A stretch of DNA of 64,000 bases from Endobugula sp047619205 (lineage in GTDB: Bacteria; Pseudomonadota; Gammaproteobacteria; Pseudomonadales; Cellvibrionaceae): positions 16,218-80,217 of the forward strand of contig JBLHJR010000003.1 of assembly GCA_047619205.1 (NCBI GenBank), written 5' to 3'. The notes under the pieces are model-generated. The model worked only from the letters and a program-made list of their open reading frames with translations, had not been told where the DNA came from and did not search any database. Both the position numbers and the translations under genes were made by a program. This document shows positions 8,527-16,267 of the stretch, in pieces. The stretch's first letter is position 1; each line of letters begins with the position of its first letter.

Positions 8527-8844
8527 CTAGGTATTTGAGAGAGGAGAATTTGAGAGCATGGTATTTTTTTCACGCAGCTGACTCATTTCACTTTCAGCAG
8601 TGTCATATACTGACGGCGGCATTTGCAAATAAAAGCCTTGCGCATCAATCGCCGCTAACACCTCTATCGCCTTCACGCGTGCCAATTTCTTTTCTGGCGT
8701 GATCAATAAGGTCATCGCCAGCTCCGTTTTTCCCATTTGGCGCATCAAGGCTTCAGGTATGCCTTCAAAGCCTGTTTTTTTATCAACATAGATATACATG
8801 CCTTCTTTTTTAGCGCAACGATAAATCGAACAGATGCGTTTCAT
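8527..8844 (-). CDS. ycgL: YcgL domain protein
   Basis: This 105-residue protein carries the YcgL domain, a small alpha/beta fold with no assigned activity. The N-terminus CSIYRCAKKEGMYIYVDKK, then GIPEALMRQMGKTELAMTLLI, then FYLQMPP, are the family landmarks. Its start overlaps the rnd stop by four bases (ATGA), showing translational coupling. This rnd-ycgL-ycgN order is conserved in Pseudomonas-like bacteria. Confidence 0.92.
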   Translation of the reverse strand: MKRICSIYRCAKKEGMYIYVDKKTGFEGIPEALMRQMGKTELAMTLLITPEKKLARVKAIEVLAAIDAQGFYLQMPPSVYDTAESEMSQLREKNTMLSNSPLSNT

Positions 8845-9986
8845 AGCGATTCCCCTGTGGGAGACGATTGCAAATACGCTAATAACTTATCGCCTATCAC
8901 TGCCTGCCGCCAATCAGTTAAGGTTTGAGGTAAAGCATAAGTCCCTGCCACATCTATTTTAGAACGTATCAAGGCTTCATAATCTTTTTTACGCACAAGT
9001 AATTCTTGAGGCAGGTCGATGGCTTCTGCCTTATCTTTAACAATCTGCTTTAATTTCTTTAATAACACGTTTTGCTCTCCCTGCAGAGGCCTTGCTAAAG
9101 CTTCAGGATAATCTGCCTGATCATCTAGGGTGTCACTAATCATTGATAATAATAACTGCCCGAACTCATCTACAAGGCGATAGTGAATATCTTGAATGCG
9201 TTTCAACTGATTAAAATCTGTCGGTAATTTCAATGCGATATCAAACAGGCTAGTATCTTTGATCACACGGCCACGGGGTAAGTCGCGTTCTCGGGCTTGA
9301 CGTTCACGCCAACGGCATAAGCAAATTAACACCGCTAGTTGATCAGGATTTAATTTCCATGCAGATTTAATGCGCAGGTAATATTGTTCATCATGATGGG
9401 TGTTACGCAATTTATTAATGATAGCCAAGCAATCAGACTCCACCCATGAAACACGTTGCGAACGTTGTAATGTTTCTACTAAGGTTCGATATAAACCTAA
9501 CAAATAAACCACATCAAGTGCGGCATAACTGAGCTGTGAATCACTCAATGGTCGCTGCAGCCAATCCGAACGAGTTTCGTGTTTTGGAATATCAACACCT
9601 TCCACTTCGCGTAACAAATTCGCATAACCGATAGAAGCACCATAGCCTGCAAAACCTGCGGCGATTTGTGTATCAAACAAAGTAACGGGCAAAACACCCA
9701 ATGCGGTTTGAAAGACCTCTAAGTCTTCCGAGCAAGCATGAACTACTTTAACAATAGCGGGATTAATTAATAAATCGGCTAAGGGCTGGGTATTCGTAAT
9801 CGCTAATGGGTCAATTAAATATACGCCGTTTGCATCGGCAATTTGTAATAAACCAATATGGGCAAAGTAGGTACGCGTACGCACGAACTCAGTATCTAAA
9901 GCAATGGCTGGCTGTTGAGATAAATTCTCGCATAACTGCGCTAGGGCAATATCGTTATCGATCCATTGGTAATCAACAGTAATCAT
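8841..9986 (-). CDS. rnd: ribonuclease D
   Basis: RNase D is a 3'-5' exonuclease that trims tRNA precursors. This 381-residue protein contains the DEDDy catalytic set: Asp31 and Glu33 in LDTEFVR, Asp88 in HACSEDLEVF, Tyr154 and Asp158 in YAALDVVYL. Two HRDC-like helical domains follow: LLICLCRWRERQARERDLPRGRVI around 220-245, and a second in the last 80 residues. The length fits the family (about 375 residues). It is followed by ycgL with a four-base overlap and lies about 30 bases downstream of recR. Confidence 0.95.
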   Translation of the reverse strand: MITVDYQWIDNDIALAQLCENLSQQPAIALDTEFVRTRTYFAHIGLLQIADANGVYLIDPLAITNTQPLADLLINPAIVKVVHACSEDLEVFQTALGVLPVTLFDTQIAAGFAGYGASIGYANLLREVEGVDIPKHETRSDWLQRPLSDSQLSYAALDVVYLLGLYRTLVETLQRSQRVSWVESDCLAIINKLRNTHHDEQYYLRIKSAWKLNPDQLAVLICLCRWRERQARERDLPRGRVIKDTSLFDIALKLPTDFNQLKRIQDIHYRLVDEFGQLLLSMISDTLDDQADYPEALARPLQGEQNVLLKKLKQIVKDKAEAIDLPQELLVRKKDYEALIRSKIDVAGTYALPQTLTDWRQAVIGDKLLAYLQSSPTGESL

Positions 9987-10017
9987 AAGAAATACAACAT
10001 AAAATGAAAGGGCTCAG

Positions 10018-10632
10018 TTAAAAAGCACGCCGACTTGAGAAGGCATGAGTGAGGGTACCACCATCGATAAATTCAAGCTCACCACCTAAGGGAACACCAT
10101 GTGCAATACGAGAAACATTAATACCACAGTGGCGCGCCTGATCAGCAATATAGTGGGCAGTGGCTTCACCTTCAACGGTAGGGTTTGTCGCTAAAATTAA
10201 TTCTTCCACTCGGGCGCTATTATCAGTATCCGCTGCCGCCTGTAAACGCTGGAATAAATCGGGCAAACCTAATTCTTCTGGCCCAATCCCATCTATGGGA
10301 GATAAGTGGCCGTTGAGGACAAAATATTTTCCCTGATAAGTCCCTGACTGTTCAATGGCGACTACATCCGCTGGCGTCTCAACTACGCATAATAGTGTCT
10401 GGTTACGCTTAGTATTGCTACAAATAAAACACACGGCTTGCTCAGTTAAAATACGACACTGCTGACAACGTCCGACTTTTTCTATCGCCGTATCCAAACC
10501 AGCAACTAAACGCTTCGCGCCTTCTGGGTCGCGTTCTAGTAAGTGCAAAGCCATTCTTTGAGCCGATTTTCTGCCCACGCCCGGGAGACAACAAAGGGAG
10601 TGTATTAATTCATCGATTAAGGGACTAAACAA
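10018..10632 (-). CDS. recR: recombination mediator RecR
   Basis: RecR works with RecO (and RecF) to load RecA on single-stranded gaps. This 204-residue protein has the family length and domain order: helix-hairpin-helix LPGVGRKSAQRMALHLL (16-32), a four-cysteine zinc finger (Cys56, 59, 68, 71), a Toprim domain starting VVETPADVVAIEQSG, and the C-terminal Walker-B-like region with RIAHGVPLGGELEFIDGGTL. It is downstream of ybaB and dnaX on the minus strand, the classic dnaX-ybaB-recR operon. Confidence 0.97.
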   Translation of the reverse strand: MFSPLIDELIHSLCCLPGVGRKSAQRMALHLLERDPEGAKRLVAGLDTAIEKVGRCQQCRILTEQAVCFICSNTKRNQTLLCVVETPADVVAIEQSGTYQGKYFVLNGHLSPIDGIGPEELGLPDLFQRLQAAADTDNSARVEELILATNPTVEGEATAHYIADQARHCGINVSRIAHGVPLGGELEFIDGGTLTHAFSSRRAF

Positions 10633-10696
10633 AAGATAAGCCTTTTATTGAAAATAAATGCGAAGGTCTCTTTGAGAACCGCTGAATAATAATAAA

Positions 10697-11023
10697 CTAA
10701 AATGGCATCTTAAACCCTGGCGGCATGTCAATCCCACCCGTTAATTCACCCACCATATCTTTATTCGCCTGTTCTACTTTACGTACAGCATCATTGACGG
10801 CAGCAGCAAGTAAGTCTTCTAGCACTGACTTATCTTCTGTTAATAATTCGGCTGCAATATCAACTGACGTAACATCGTGTCGGCCTGTCATAGCAATTTT
10901 TACCATACCAGCACCAGACTCACCGGAAACTATTTTGCTCGCTAAGCCTTCTTGCATTTTTTGCATATTATCTTGCATAGCTTGCGCCTGCTTCATTAGA
11001 TCGCCGAGACCTTTCATATTCAC
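10697..11023 (-). CDS. ybaB: YbaB/EbfC nucleoid-associated protein
   Basis: This 108-residue protein is a member of the YbaB/EbfC family of small dimeric DNA-binding proteins with a tweezer-like fold. Visible landmarks are the Met/Gln-rich N-terminal helix (LMKQAQAMQDNMQKMQEGL), the central strand VKIAMTGRHDVTSVDIAAELL, and the C-terminus TGGIDMPPGFKMPF. It lies between dnaX (74-base gap) and recR (64-base gap) on the minus strand, its usual place. Confidence 0.95.
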   Translation of the reverse strand: MNMKGLGDLMKQAQAMQDNMQKMQEGLASKIVSGESGAGMVKIAMTGRHDVTSVDIAAELLTEDKSVLEDLLAAAVNDAVRKVEQANKDMVGELTGGIDMPPGFKMPF

Positions 11024-11097
11024 CTCACTCTACAATAGTAATGACAATATTAATAACCATGCTATTAACAACCGTATACATGCAATGGTTACACATT

Positions 11098-12960
11098 TCA
11101 ATTAACTGGGGTAATGGAATCCGCCACAATTGTGGCATCAAATAATTCTTGTAACTGCTGTACTACAGGATCGCTTTCTATAGCGACCTTGGCTTGCTGT
11201 TGTCGTTCTTGCTGACGCCGAATAATAATTTGCGCGGGTGTTTCGGCCGTATTTTCGCCAACATTAATCAGCACCTGCACGGTTTGAGAAAAATAGTCAC
11301 TCAGTAATTCAGCTAAATATTGTTGATGTTTACTATCGTATAAGGTACTTTGCCGCTCATCCAGTAGAAAAATTATTTGTCGATTTTGAACGCTAACTAG
11401 CTGACAATTAGCGACTGTACTTTGTAACAGGCCTCCGGTCTTAATATTCGAATAGACCAAAAACCAATTTTCTGCGTTTACTTCTTCTAGACTTATTTCC
11501 GCTGCTGTCTGCTGACTTAATTCTGCATTAACCGTTTCATTATTAGCATGTTCATCAAACGCTAATTCATCCCGTGACACCTCCGGCTCAACAACTACCT
11601 CGGGAACTAACTCAGAAACTATTGAACTTGGCATTGTAGAAAATTCTACAGGTTCAGCATTCGACAAAGCTGCTATTGTGGATACCTGAAGCTCTAAATC
11701 TGGCTCTGCCAACACAGTGGCAGCACTAGACTTTTTTACAGGTTCAGTGCCCTCCCCTTCAAGACTGTTACTTAAAACCGCTTCATCTATTTTTTCTGCC
11801 TCAACAGACTGTGCAGGTGCCACTACGTTTTGTACTAGTGCTTTCGAGGCTATTTTTTTCGGTAAATGGTTCACGCCCTGAGGCTTAAATGCCAACATGC
11901 GCAATAACACCATCTCAAAGCCACTGCGAGGATCTGGCACCAAAGGTAGATCTCTACGCCCCAATAAAGCGGTTTGATAATACAATTGAACATCTTCTAC
12001 ACTGATTGATTGTGCAAAATCATAAATTTGTTGTCGGTCACCTTGGCTATTATCAACAGCTTCTGGCAAGGCTTGTGCAATAGCAATACGATGCAGCGTC
12101 GCAATAAGCTCTGCTAGTGCAGCACTATAGTCTGGAGAGTGCTCAGCTAAGTCCGCTACTGCCTGCAACAATAACTGCACATCTTCTGCAATTAAGGCGG
12201 TTAATACGTCATATACTAATGACTGATCAATAGTCCCCAACATAGTGCGTACATCAAGATCGGTAATTTTACCGTCGCCAAATGCAATCGATTGGTCAGT
12301 TAAGCTTAAGGCATCGCGCATACTGCCATCAGCTGAACGCGCCAACTGCCACAAACCCGCGTCTTCAAATGGCACCATTTCTTTTTCAAGCACAAATTGT
12401 AAATGCGTAACAATACGTTGCGGATTCATGTTTTTAAGATTGAATTGCAAGCAGCGCGATAAAATGGTGACAGGTAATTTTTGTGGATCTGTAGTGGCCA
12501 ATAAAAATTTTACGTGAGGCGGTGGCTCCTCCAAGGTTTTCAGCAAGGCATTAAAGCTGCTATTCGATAGCATATGCACTTCATCGATCAGGTACACCTT
12601 ATAGCGTCCTCTGGTGGGCGCATATTGAACGTTTTCAAGTAATTCGCGGGTATCTTCCACCTTGGTGCGCGAAGCCGCATCCACTTCGATCAAATCAACA
12701 AAGCGGCCTTCATTGATTTCGACACAAGAGCTGCACTCATTACAAGGGACCGAACTCACCCCCACCTCACAATTAAGGCACTTAGCCAAAATGCGCGCGA
12801 TAGTAGTTTTACCCACACCTCGTGTGCCAGTGAACAGGTAAGCATGGTGCAGGCGATCATGGTCCAAGGCATTAATAAGCGCCTGTAAGACATGCTCCTG
12901 CCCCACCATTTCACGAAAAGTACGGGGGCGCCACTTACGGGCGAGAACTTGATAACTCAT
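11098..12960 (-). CDS. dnaX: DNA polymerase III subunit tau (and gamma by frameshift)
   Basis: DnaX is the AAA+ motor of the clamp loader and tethers the polymerase cores. The 620-residue full-length product (tau) has Walker A GTRGVGKTT (44-52), a zinc module with cysteines at 64, 73, 76 and 79, Walker B LIDEVHML, and sensor 1 LLATTDPQK. A long acidic linker (about 390-485) and a C-terminal tau-type domain follow. At codons 409-410 (AAA AAG) there is an A AAA AAG slippery heptamer with an upstream Shine-Dalgarno-like stretch and a downstream stem, and the -1 frame stops after one extra codon. This would give a gamma-like product of about 411 residues, as in Escherichia coli. The downstream genes are ybaB and recR. 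Confidence 0.97.
   Translation of the reverse strand: MSYQVLARKWRPRTFREMVGQEHVLQALINALDHDRLHHAYLFTGTRGVGKTTIARILAKCLNCEVGVSSVPCNECSSCVEINEGRFVDLIEVDAASRTKVEDTRELLENVQYAPTRGRYKVYLIDEVHMLSNSSFNALLKTLEEPPPHVKFLLATTDPQKLPVTILSRCLQFNLKNMNPQRIVTHLQFVLEKEMVPFEDAGLWQLARSADGSMRDALSLTDQSIAFGDGKITDLDVRTMLGTIDQSLVYDVLTALIAEDVQLLLQAVADLAEHSPDYSAALAELIATLHRIAIAQALPEAVDNSQGDRQQIYDFAQSISVEDVQLYYQTALLGRRDLPLVPDPRSGFEMVLLRMLAFKPQGVNHLPKKIASKALVQNVVAPAQSVEAEKIDEAVLSNSLEGEGTEPVKKSSAATVLAEPDLELQVSTIAALSNAEPVEFSTMPSSIVSELVPEVVVEPEVSRDELAFDEHANNETVNAELSQQTAAEISLEEVNAENWFLVYSNIKTGGLLQSTVANCQLVSVQNRQIIFLLDERQSTLYDSKHQQYLAELLSDYFSQTVQVLINVGENTAETPAQIIIRRQQERQQQAKVAIESDPVVQQLQELFDATIVADSITPVN
11706..11757 (-). promoter_or_regulatory. 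programmed -1 ribosomal frameshift signal in dnaX
   Basis: Three parts lie in order on the minus strand. First is a Shine-Dalgarno-like GGGGAGGG (11757-11750). Twelve bases later comes the slippery heptamer A AAA AAG (11737-11731), read in zero frame as GTA AAA AAG. Seven bases later is a stem CTGCCA/TGGCAG with a six-base loop (11723-11706). After a -1 slip the ribosome reads GTC and then TAG (11728-11726). This matches the E. coli dnaX signal in all three parts, including a stop directly after the shift. The function is inferred from that match. Confidence 0.8.
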
Positions 12961-13108
12961 TATTGTAGATAATTCACTTGATTTAGTTGCTGCAGATTAT
13001 AACGGAAGTGGGGGGGAACGGCTATGTAGTATCTGTGAGTCATGGGAAGTAAGACGCGAGACAACGTAAAAGAAAAAGCGCCTAACATCTCAGCTCATTC
13101 TAATTCTG

Positions 13109-13316
13109 TAAAAGCGCTCCTCAATACGTGCTTTTTGCGCAAGAGCAAGGCACCACCACGCGGACGACGGCATGAACGCAGCAAGCCAAAGCCGAGAACC
13201 AGGGGTTACATTAGTAAATGACCACTTTGATTTAAATATATGGGGAGCACGGAGACCCTCAAGTATAAGAAACGCAGCTATTATGCAAAAAACACGCATT
13301 GAAGAGTGCTTTTTAA
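13109..13316. repeat. inverted-repeat intergenic element, about 208 bp
   Basis: The left arm at 13109-13138 (TAAAAGCGCTCCTCAATACG...) pairs with the right arm at 13285-13316, with only a few mismatches over about 30 bases. Further pairing occurs inside (AACGCAGC near 13175 with GCTGCG near 13275). It directly abuts the next inverted-repeat element at 13315. A 69-codon frame inside it on the minus strand is taken as chance. The 148 bases from 12961 to 13108 on its dnaX side hold the dnaX leader and no gene. Confidence 0.6.
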
Positions 13317-13492
13317 CCTAAATTCCGCAGTTGAATCGTAGCGAGGGTGACTAAGGTGCGGAATATAGAGTGATTTTTTGCTTTTTTAAGCAAATTCGTA
13401 GCTATCCTACGGGTGCAGCCTAAAAAAGTGAAAAACACTGTAGATTCGGTGCCTTAGACAACCGCAGTAGATTCAACTGCGGAATTTAGGTT
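13315..13492 (-). repeat. inverted-repeat element with boxes A and B (copy 1)
   Basis: The outer arms 13315-13337 and 13470-13492 are perfect 23-base reverse complements. Inside them, on the minus strand, the order is box A CTACTGCGG (13461-13469), an inner arm, the centre, the inner arm again, and box B CCCTCGCTACG (13337-13347). The inner arms TGACTAAGGTGC and GGTGCCTTAGACA also pair imperfectly. Three other elements in the window share this plan (33462-33632, 34947-35114, 36123-36300). It lies between ffs and dnaX. There is no transposase, so it is a non-autonomous or structural element. Confidence 0.7.
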
Positions 13493-13495
13493 TAA

Positions 13496-13610
13496 GGTGG
13501 AGCCCTCAGCCAGCCACACTCCGGCACATAACAACACTGCTACCGTTGCTCCCTTCCAGGCCTGGCGGAGTTTACAGAGCGTTATTGCGAAGGGACCGAC
13601 TGAGTTCTCC
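13496..13610 (-). ncRNA. ffs: 4.5S RNA of the signal recognition particle (small bacterial type)
   Basis: The minus-strand product folds into the long SRP hairpin: the 5' end GGAG..CTCAG pairs with the 3' CTGAG..CTCC. The conserved SRP domain GCCTGGAAGGGAGCAACGG is close to the GTCCGGAAGGAAGCAGCC region of E. coli 4.5S RNA, which binds Ffh. The length of about 115 nucleotides fits. Location near dnaX is also seen in Pseudomonas. Ends are set from terminal pairing and could be off by a few bases. A CCCTCGCTAC motif resembling box B lies about 30 bases upstream of the RNA start (around 13640), in the promoter area. Confidence 0.93.
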
Positions 13611-13812
13611 ATAACAACTCGATATTGCCTAGGGCAGTAGCGAGGGCGTGGATTATGGAGAGTTTCGAAACAAGTTTCAAGGGGAAAATGTAGCTAGCAT
13701 TGAGAACAATACATCAATATCAAAAGACATCGTTATACATGTGGCATAAGTTTACCTATACTCATCATAGACGCGACTAAAATTCGACCAAAATCGCTAA
13801 CACTCAAACAGA

Positions 13813-14508
13813 ATGCATAATGAGCACGATCAACTTATGGGCAATATAAAACCGATGTTTGTAAATAAGCGCTTCTCTATGCACAACCTGACCAGACCAA
13901 CAAAGCAATTCACCATCAAGCCTTTGCTATGCCTGCTAATTCTTCTGGTCTCAGCCTCGGCCAACAGTACTATATATCGCTATATAGACCCTCAAGGACG
14001 CCTGGTATTTACAGATAAGCCTAAGCATGCCGGTTATATACGCCTAGAAAAAACCTTGGCCGGTTGGACAGTTGCGCGAAAAAGATATTCATGGAAAAGC
14101 AATCAGCGAAGATTTTCACCGACTATCGAACGTGTCGCCGACAAATATCGTCTATCTCATCATCTAGTGCATGCAGTTATCATGGTTGAGTCTGCCTATA
14201 ACCCCTCCGCGATATCGAAAGCTGGAGCGCAAGGCCTAATGCAATTAATGCCTGCAACCGCTAGTCGCTTTGGTGTCAACGACCCCTATAACCCCCATCA
14301 AAATATTGAAGCGGGCACAGAATACCTAAAGCATTTAATGGGGCTCTTTAAAAACAACCTATCGCTAGCGCTAGCCGCCTACAATGCGGGGGAAAATGCG
14401 GTTAAAAAATATAATAATCGCATCCCGCCTTACAAAGAGACACAAAATTACGTTAAAAAAGTTTTAAAGTACTATCGGCAATACGCTGCTACAGAAAAGA
14501 ACAGCTAA
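13813..14508 (+). CDS. periplasmic lytic transglycosylase (SLT domain) with DUF4124-like N-terminus
   Basis: Lytic transglycosylases cleave peptidoglycan to 1,6-anhydro ends. The SLT domain spans about residues 104-220 of 231. The catalytic Glu126 is in VIMVESAYNPSAISKAGAQ, followed by GLMQLMPATASRFGV, NPHQNIEAGTEYLKHLM and LALAAYNAGENAVKKY. The segment before it (TIYRYIDPQGRLVFTDKP) resembles DUF4124, often found on secreted proteins. A signal peptide is visible at KPLLCLLILLVSASANS. The start is uncertain: ATGs at 13813, 13837, 13855 and 13879 are all possible, none with a strong ribosome-binding site. The last one would give a normal-length signal peptide. Confidence 0.88.
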   Translation: MHNEHDQLMGNIKPMFVNKRFSMHNLTRPTKQFTIKPLLCLLILLVSASANSTIYRYIDPQGRLVFTDKPKHAGYIRLEKTLAGWTVARKRYSWKSNQRRFSPTIERVADKYRLSHHLVHAVIMVESAYNPSAISKAGAQGLMQLMPATASRFGVNDPYNPHQNIEAGTEYLKHLMGLFKNNLSLALAAYNAGENAVKKYNNRIPPYKETQNYVKKVLKYYRQYAATEKNS

Positions 14509-14575
14509 GAATTGTAGCTGGATCTACAGAGCAAACAAAAGCTGGCGTAGTTTACTACTGTTGCAAACTTTACCT

Positions 14576-14887
14576 TTATCGATCCGCTGCACGTTGCTCT
14601 AAGTGAGACGACTTATGCATAAAGTTCATACGTCTTCGACCAAATACCCGAAATGCACGCTGAAAATCTAGGGGCATCAGGCTAATAAAGCTCACCGTTA
14701 ATGTTAATAAATGGCTATTCTGGCTCATCATGGCTTGCTCAAGCATTGAAAATAAGACTTGGGGTTCGTCATCTAGCGTAAAGGGATGACCTTCTACGGA
14801 CTCATATTCGTTGGCAAGCTCAACAAAGTCACCTTCGACTTGAGCATTAATTTGCTGAATAAAATTATCCCAAAGTGGACGATTCAT
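14576..14887 (-). CDS. hypothetical protein, 103 residues
   Basis: I do not recognise this protein. It is acidic at the N-terminus (INAQVEGDFVELANEYESVEGHPFTLDDEP), then has a hydrophobic helix-like centre (LLTLTVSFISLMPLDF), and ends basic (FRVFGRRRMNFMHKSSHLEQRAADR). There is no signal peptide or clear membrane segment. Amino-acid usage looks natural for a cytosolic protein and no better frame overlaps it, so I take it as real. It is divergent from the PTPS-like gene at 15188. Confidence 0.55.
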   Translation of the reverse strand: MNRPLWDNFIQQINAQVEGDFVELANEYESVEGHPFTLDDEPQVLFSMLEQAMMSQNSHLLTLTVSFISLMPLDFQRAFRVFGRRRMNFMHKSSHLEQRAADR

Positions 14888-15187
14888 ACCGACACCCCTA
14901 TCAAATCAGTTATTTTTATGAAAGCAGACAGTGCTCTAATAGTAGTCCATCCCTGAGTAGATATAAGTTTATTCTCGCTTTTATAGTAGTGATCCACATC
15001 ACACTTATCAAAAACAGTATAAAAACCTACCCTCTGCTTATAAATACGTCACTGAAATGCGATGCTATGATGTATTGATCAGCTAAACCAAACGGCTATA
15101 TTTTCTGCACTTGCGCGCTATCCGAAAGCAGATAACTGCTATATCATGCCCACTTCCATTCACCCTGACATTATATGATCCGTAAAT
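14888..15187. other. divergent intergenic region with a candidate CRP/Vfr-type site
   Basis: These 300 bases separate the 103-residue gene (minus) from the PTPS-like gene (plus). AGTGATCCACATCACA at 14988-15003 is close to the CRP consensus TGTGA-N6-TCACA (only the first T is replaced). No CRP gene is in the window. Short frames here are chance. No other structure is seen. Confidence 0.35.
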
Positions 15188-16033
15188 ATGCACCTTTTTG
15201 TCGATAATTTAACCAATGTAGACTTTAGCTACCTAGACCCTAACAGAGGCCTAGTAGGCGAAACCTGGCTAGCCAATATCGTTTTAGAAGGCAGCCTAGA
15301 TGAACAAGGCATGGTGTGCGACTTTGGTATCGTTAAGAAAACAGTACGCGACTGGTTAGATACCTATATCGATCATTGCTTAGTGGTTGCAGCGGAAGCA
15401 GAAACCATCGATATTGTCCGCAACGACGCTACGATCGATTTAACATTTCAATATGCCGATAAACAGCTGCGCTGCTCTTCTCCCTCACAAGCCATTAGCT
15501 TAATTAATAGCCCAAGCATTACCCCTGAGAGCGTCGCTACATGGTGTATAGAAAAATTACGTGAATTACTCCCTGACACCATTGCTCGTATCACTTTACG
15601 TTTCACCCCCGAGCAGATTAAGCATCAATTTTATCACTACAGCCATGGTTTAAAAAAACACAGAGGCAATTGCCAACGTATTGCCCATGGACATCGCTCA
15701 ACCATAGAGATTACTCGAGATGATCAACGTGACCATCCCTTAGAAGCCCAGTGGTGCGAACAATGGCGTGATATCTATGTGGGTACACGCGGTGATCTAA
15801 TCAATACCATCGACATTAATGGCCGCGCCTACTACCACTTCGCTTATGACTCAGAGCAAGGGCATTTTGAGCTAATGCTCCCCATCACTGATTGCTACCT
15901 TATTGATACCGATAGCACGGTAGAATTCATCGCTCGCCATATCGCCGACACACTCAAGCAACAAAACCCTATCAACGAATTTGTTGTGCGTGCTTATGAA
16001 GGTATTGGTAAAGGTGCTATTGCAGTATCTTAG
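15188..16033 (+). CDS. two-domain 6-pyruvoyl-tetrahydropterin synthase / QueD-like protein
   Basis: The protein has 281 residues, about twice the size of ordinary QueD (about 120), and looks like a tandem of two PTPS-type folds. The first half (DFSYLDPNRGLVGETWLANI, VCDFGIVKKTVRDWLDTYIDH) keeps the fold signature, including the DFG..K segment, but lacks the expected zinc histidines. The second half has them: YHYSHGLKKHRGNCQRIAHGHRSTIEI, with the SH, Cys and HGH set. One domain may therefore be structural and one catalytic, or the active site is shared. Members normally make 6-carboxy-tetrahydropterin for queuosine. No queC, queE or folE is nearby, so its pathway is not supported by context. 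Confidence 0.75.
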   Translation: MHLFVDNLTNVDFSYLDPNRGLVGETWLANIVLEGSLDEQGMVCDFGIVKKTVRDWLDTYIDHCLVVAAEAETIDIVRNDATIDLTFQYADKQLRCSSPSQAISLINSPSITPESVATWCIEKLRELLPDTIARITLRFTPEQIKHQFYHYSHGLKKHRGNCQRIAHGHRSTIEITRDDQRDHPLEAQWCEQWRDIYVGTRGDLINTIDINGRAYYHFAYDSEQGHFELMLPITDCYLIDTDSTVEFIARHIADTLKQQNPINEFVVRAYEGIGKGAIAVS

Positions 16034-16267
16034 CTGCTTACCTCGGGCATTGCTGTATATTCCCCGCTGCTTTTCTCCAGCAAGAACCCAAAGGGGGAGA
16101 GTGTGAGTAAAGGTACACAAACATATGTTTATTAAAATTTCCTACGACATTGTCAATCGATACTAAAAAATTCATTTTTAGAACAAAACAGCAAGTAATT
16201 ACCCTCGCATACAGCGAACAATCGTCTAGGCTAAAGGTTAGTAATACTAATTCACCGAGTGGAATCC

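Noticed and set aside
13090..13299. 69-codon minus-strand frame
   Set aside because: Lies almost wholly within the inverted-repeat element at 13109-13316, so its coding look is probably due to the repeat.
14888..15078. short frame in the divergent region before the PTPS-like gene
   Set aside because: Overlaps the promoter area and candidate CRP-type site; no protein-like pattern.
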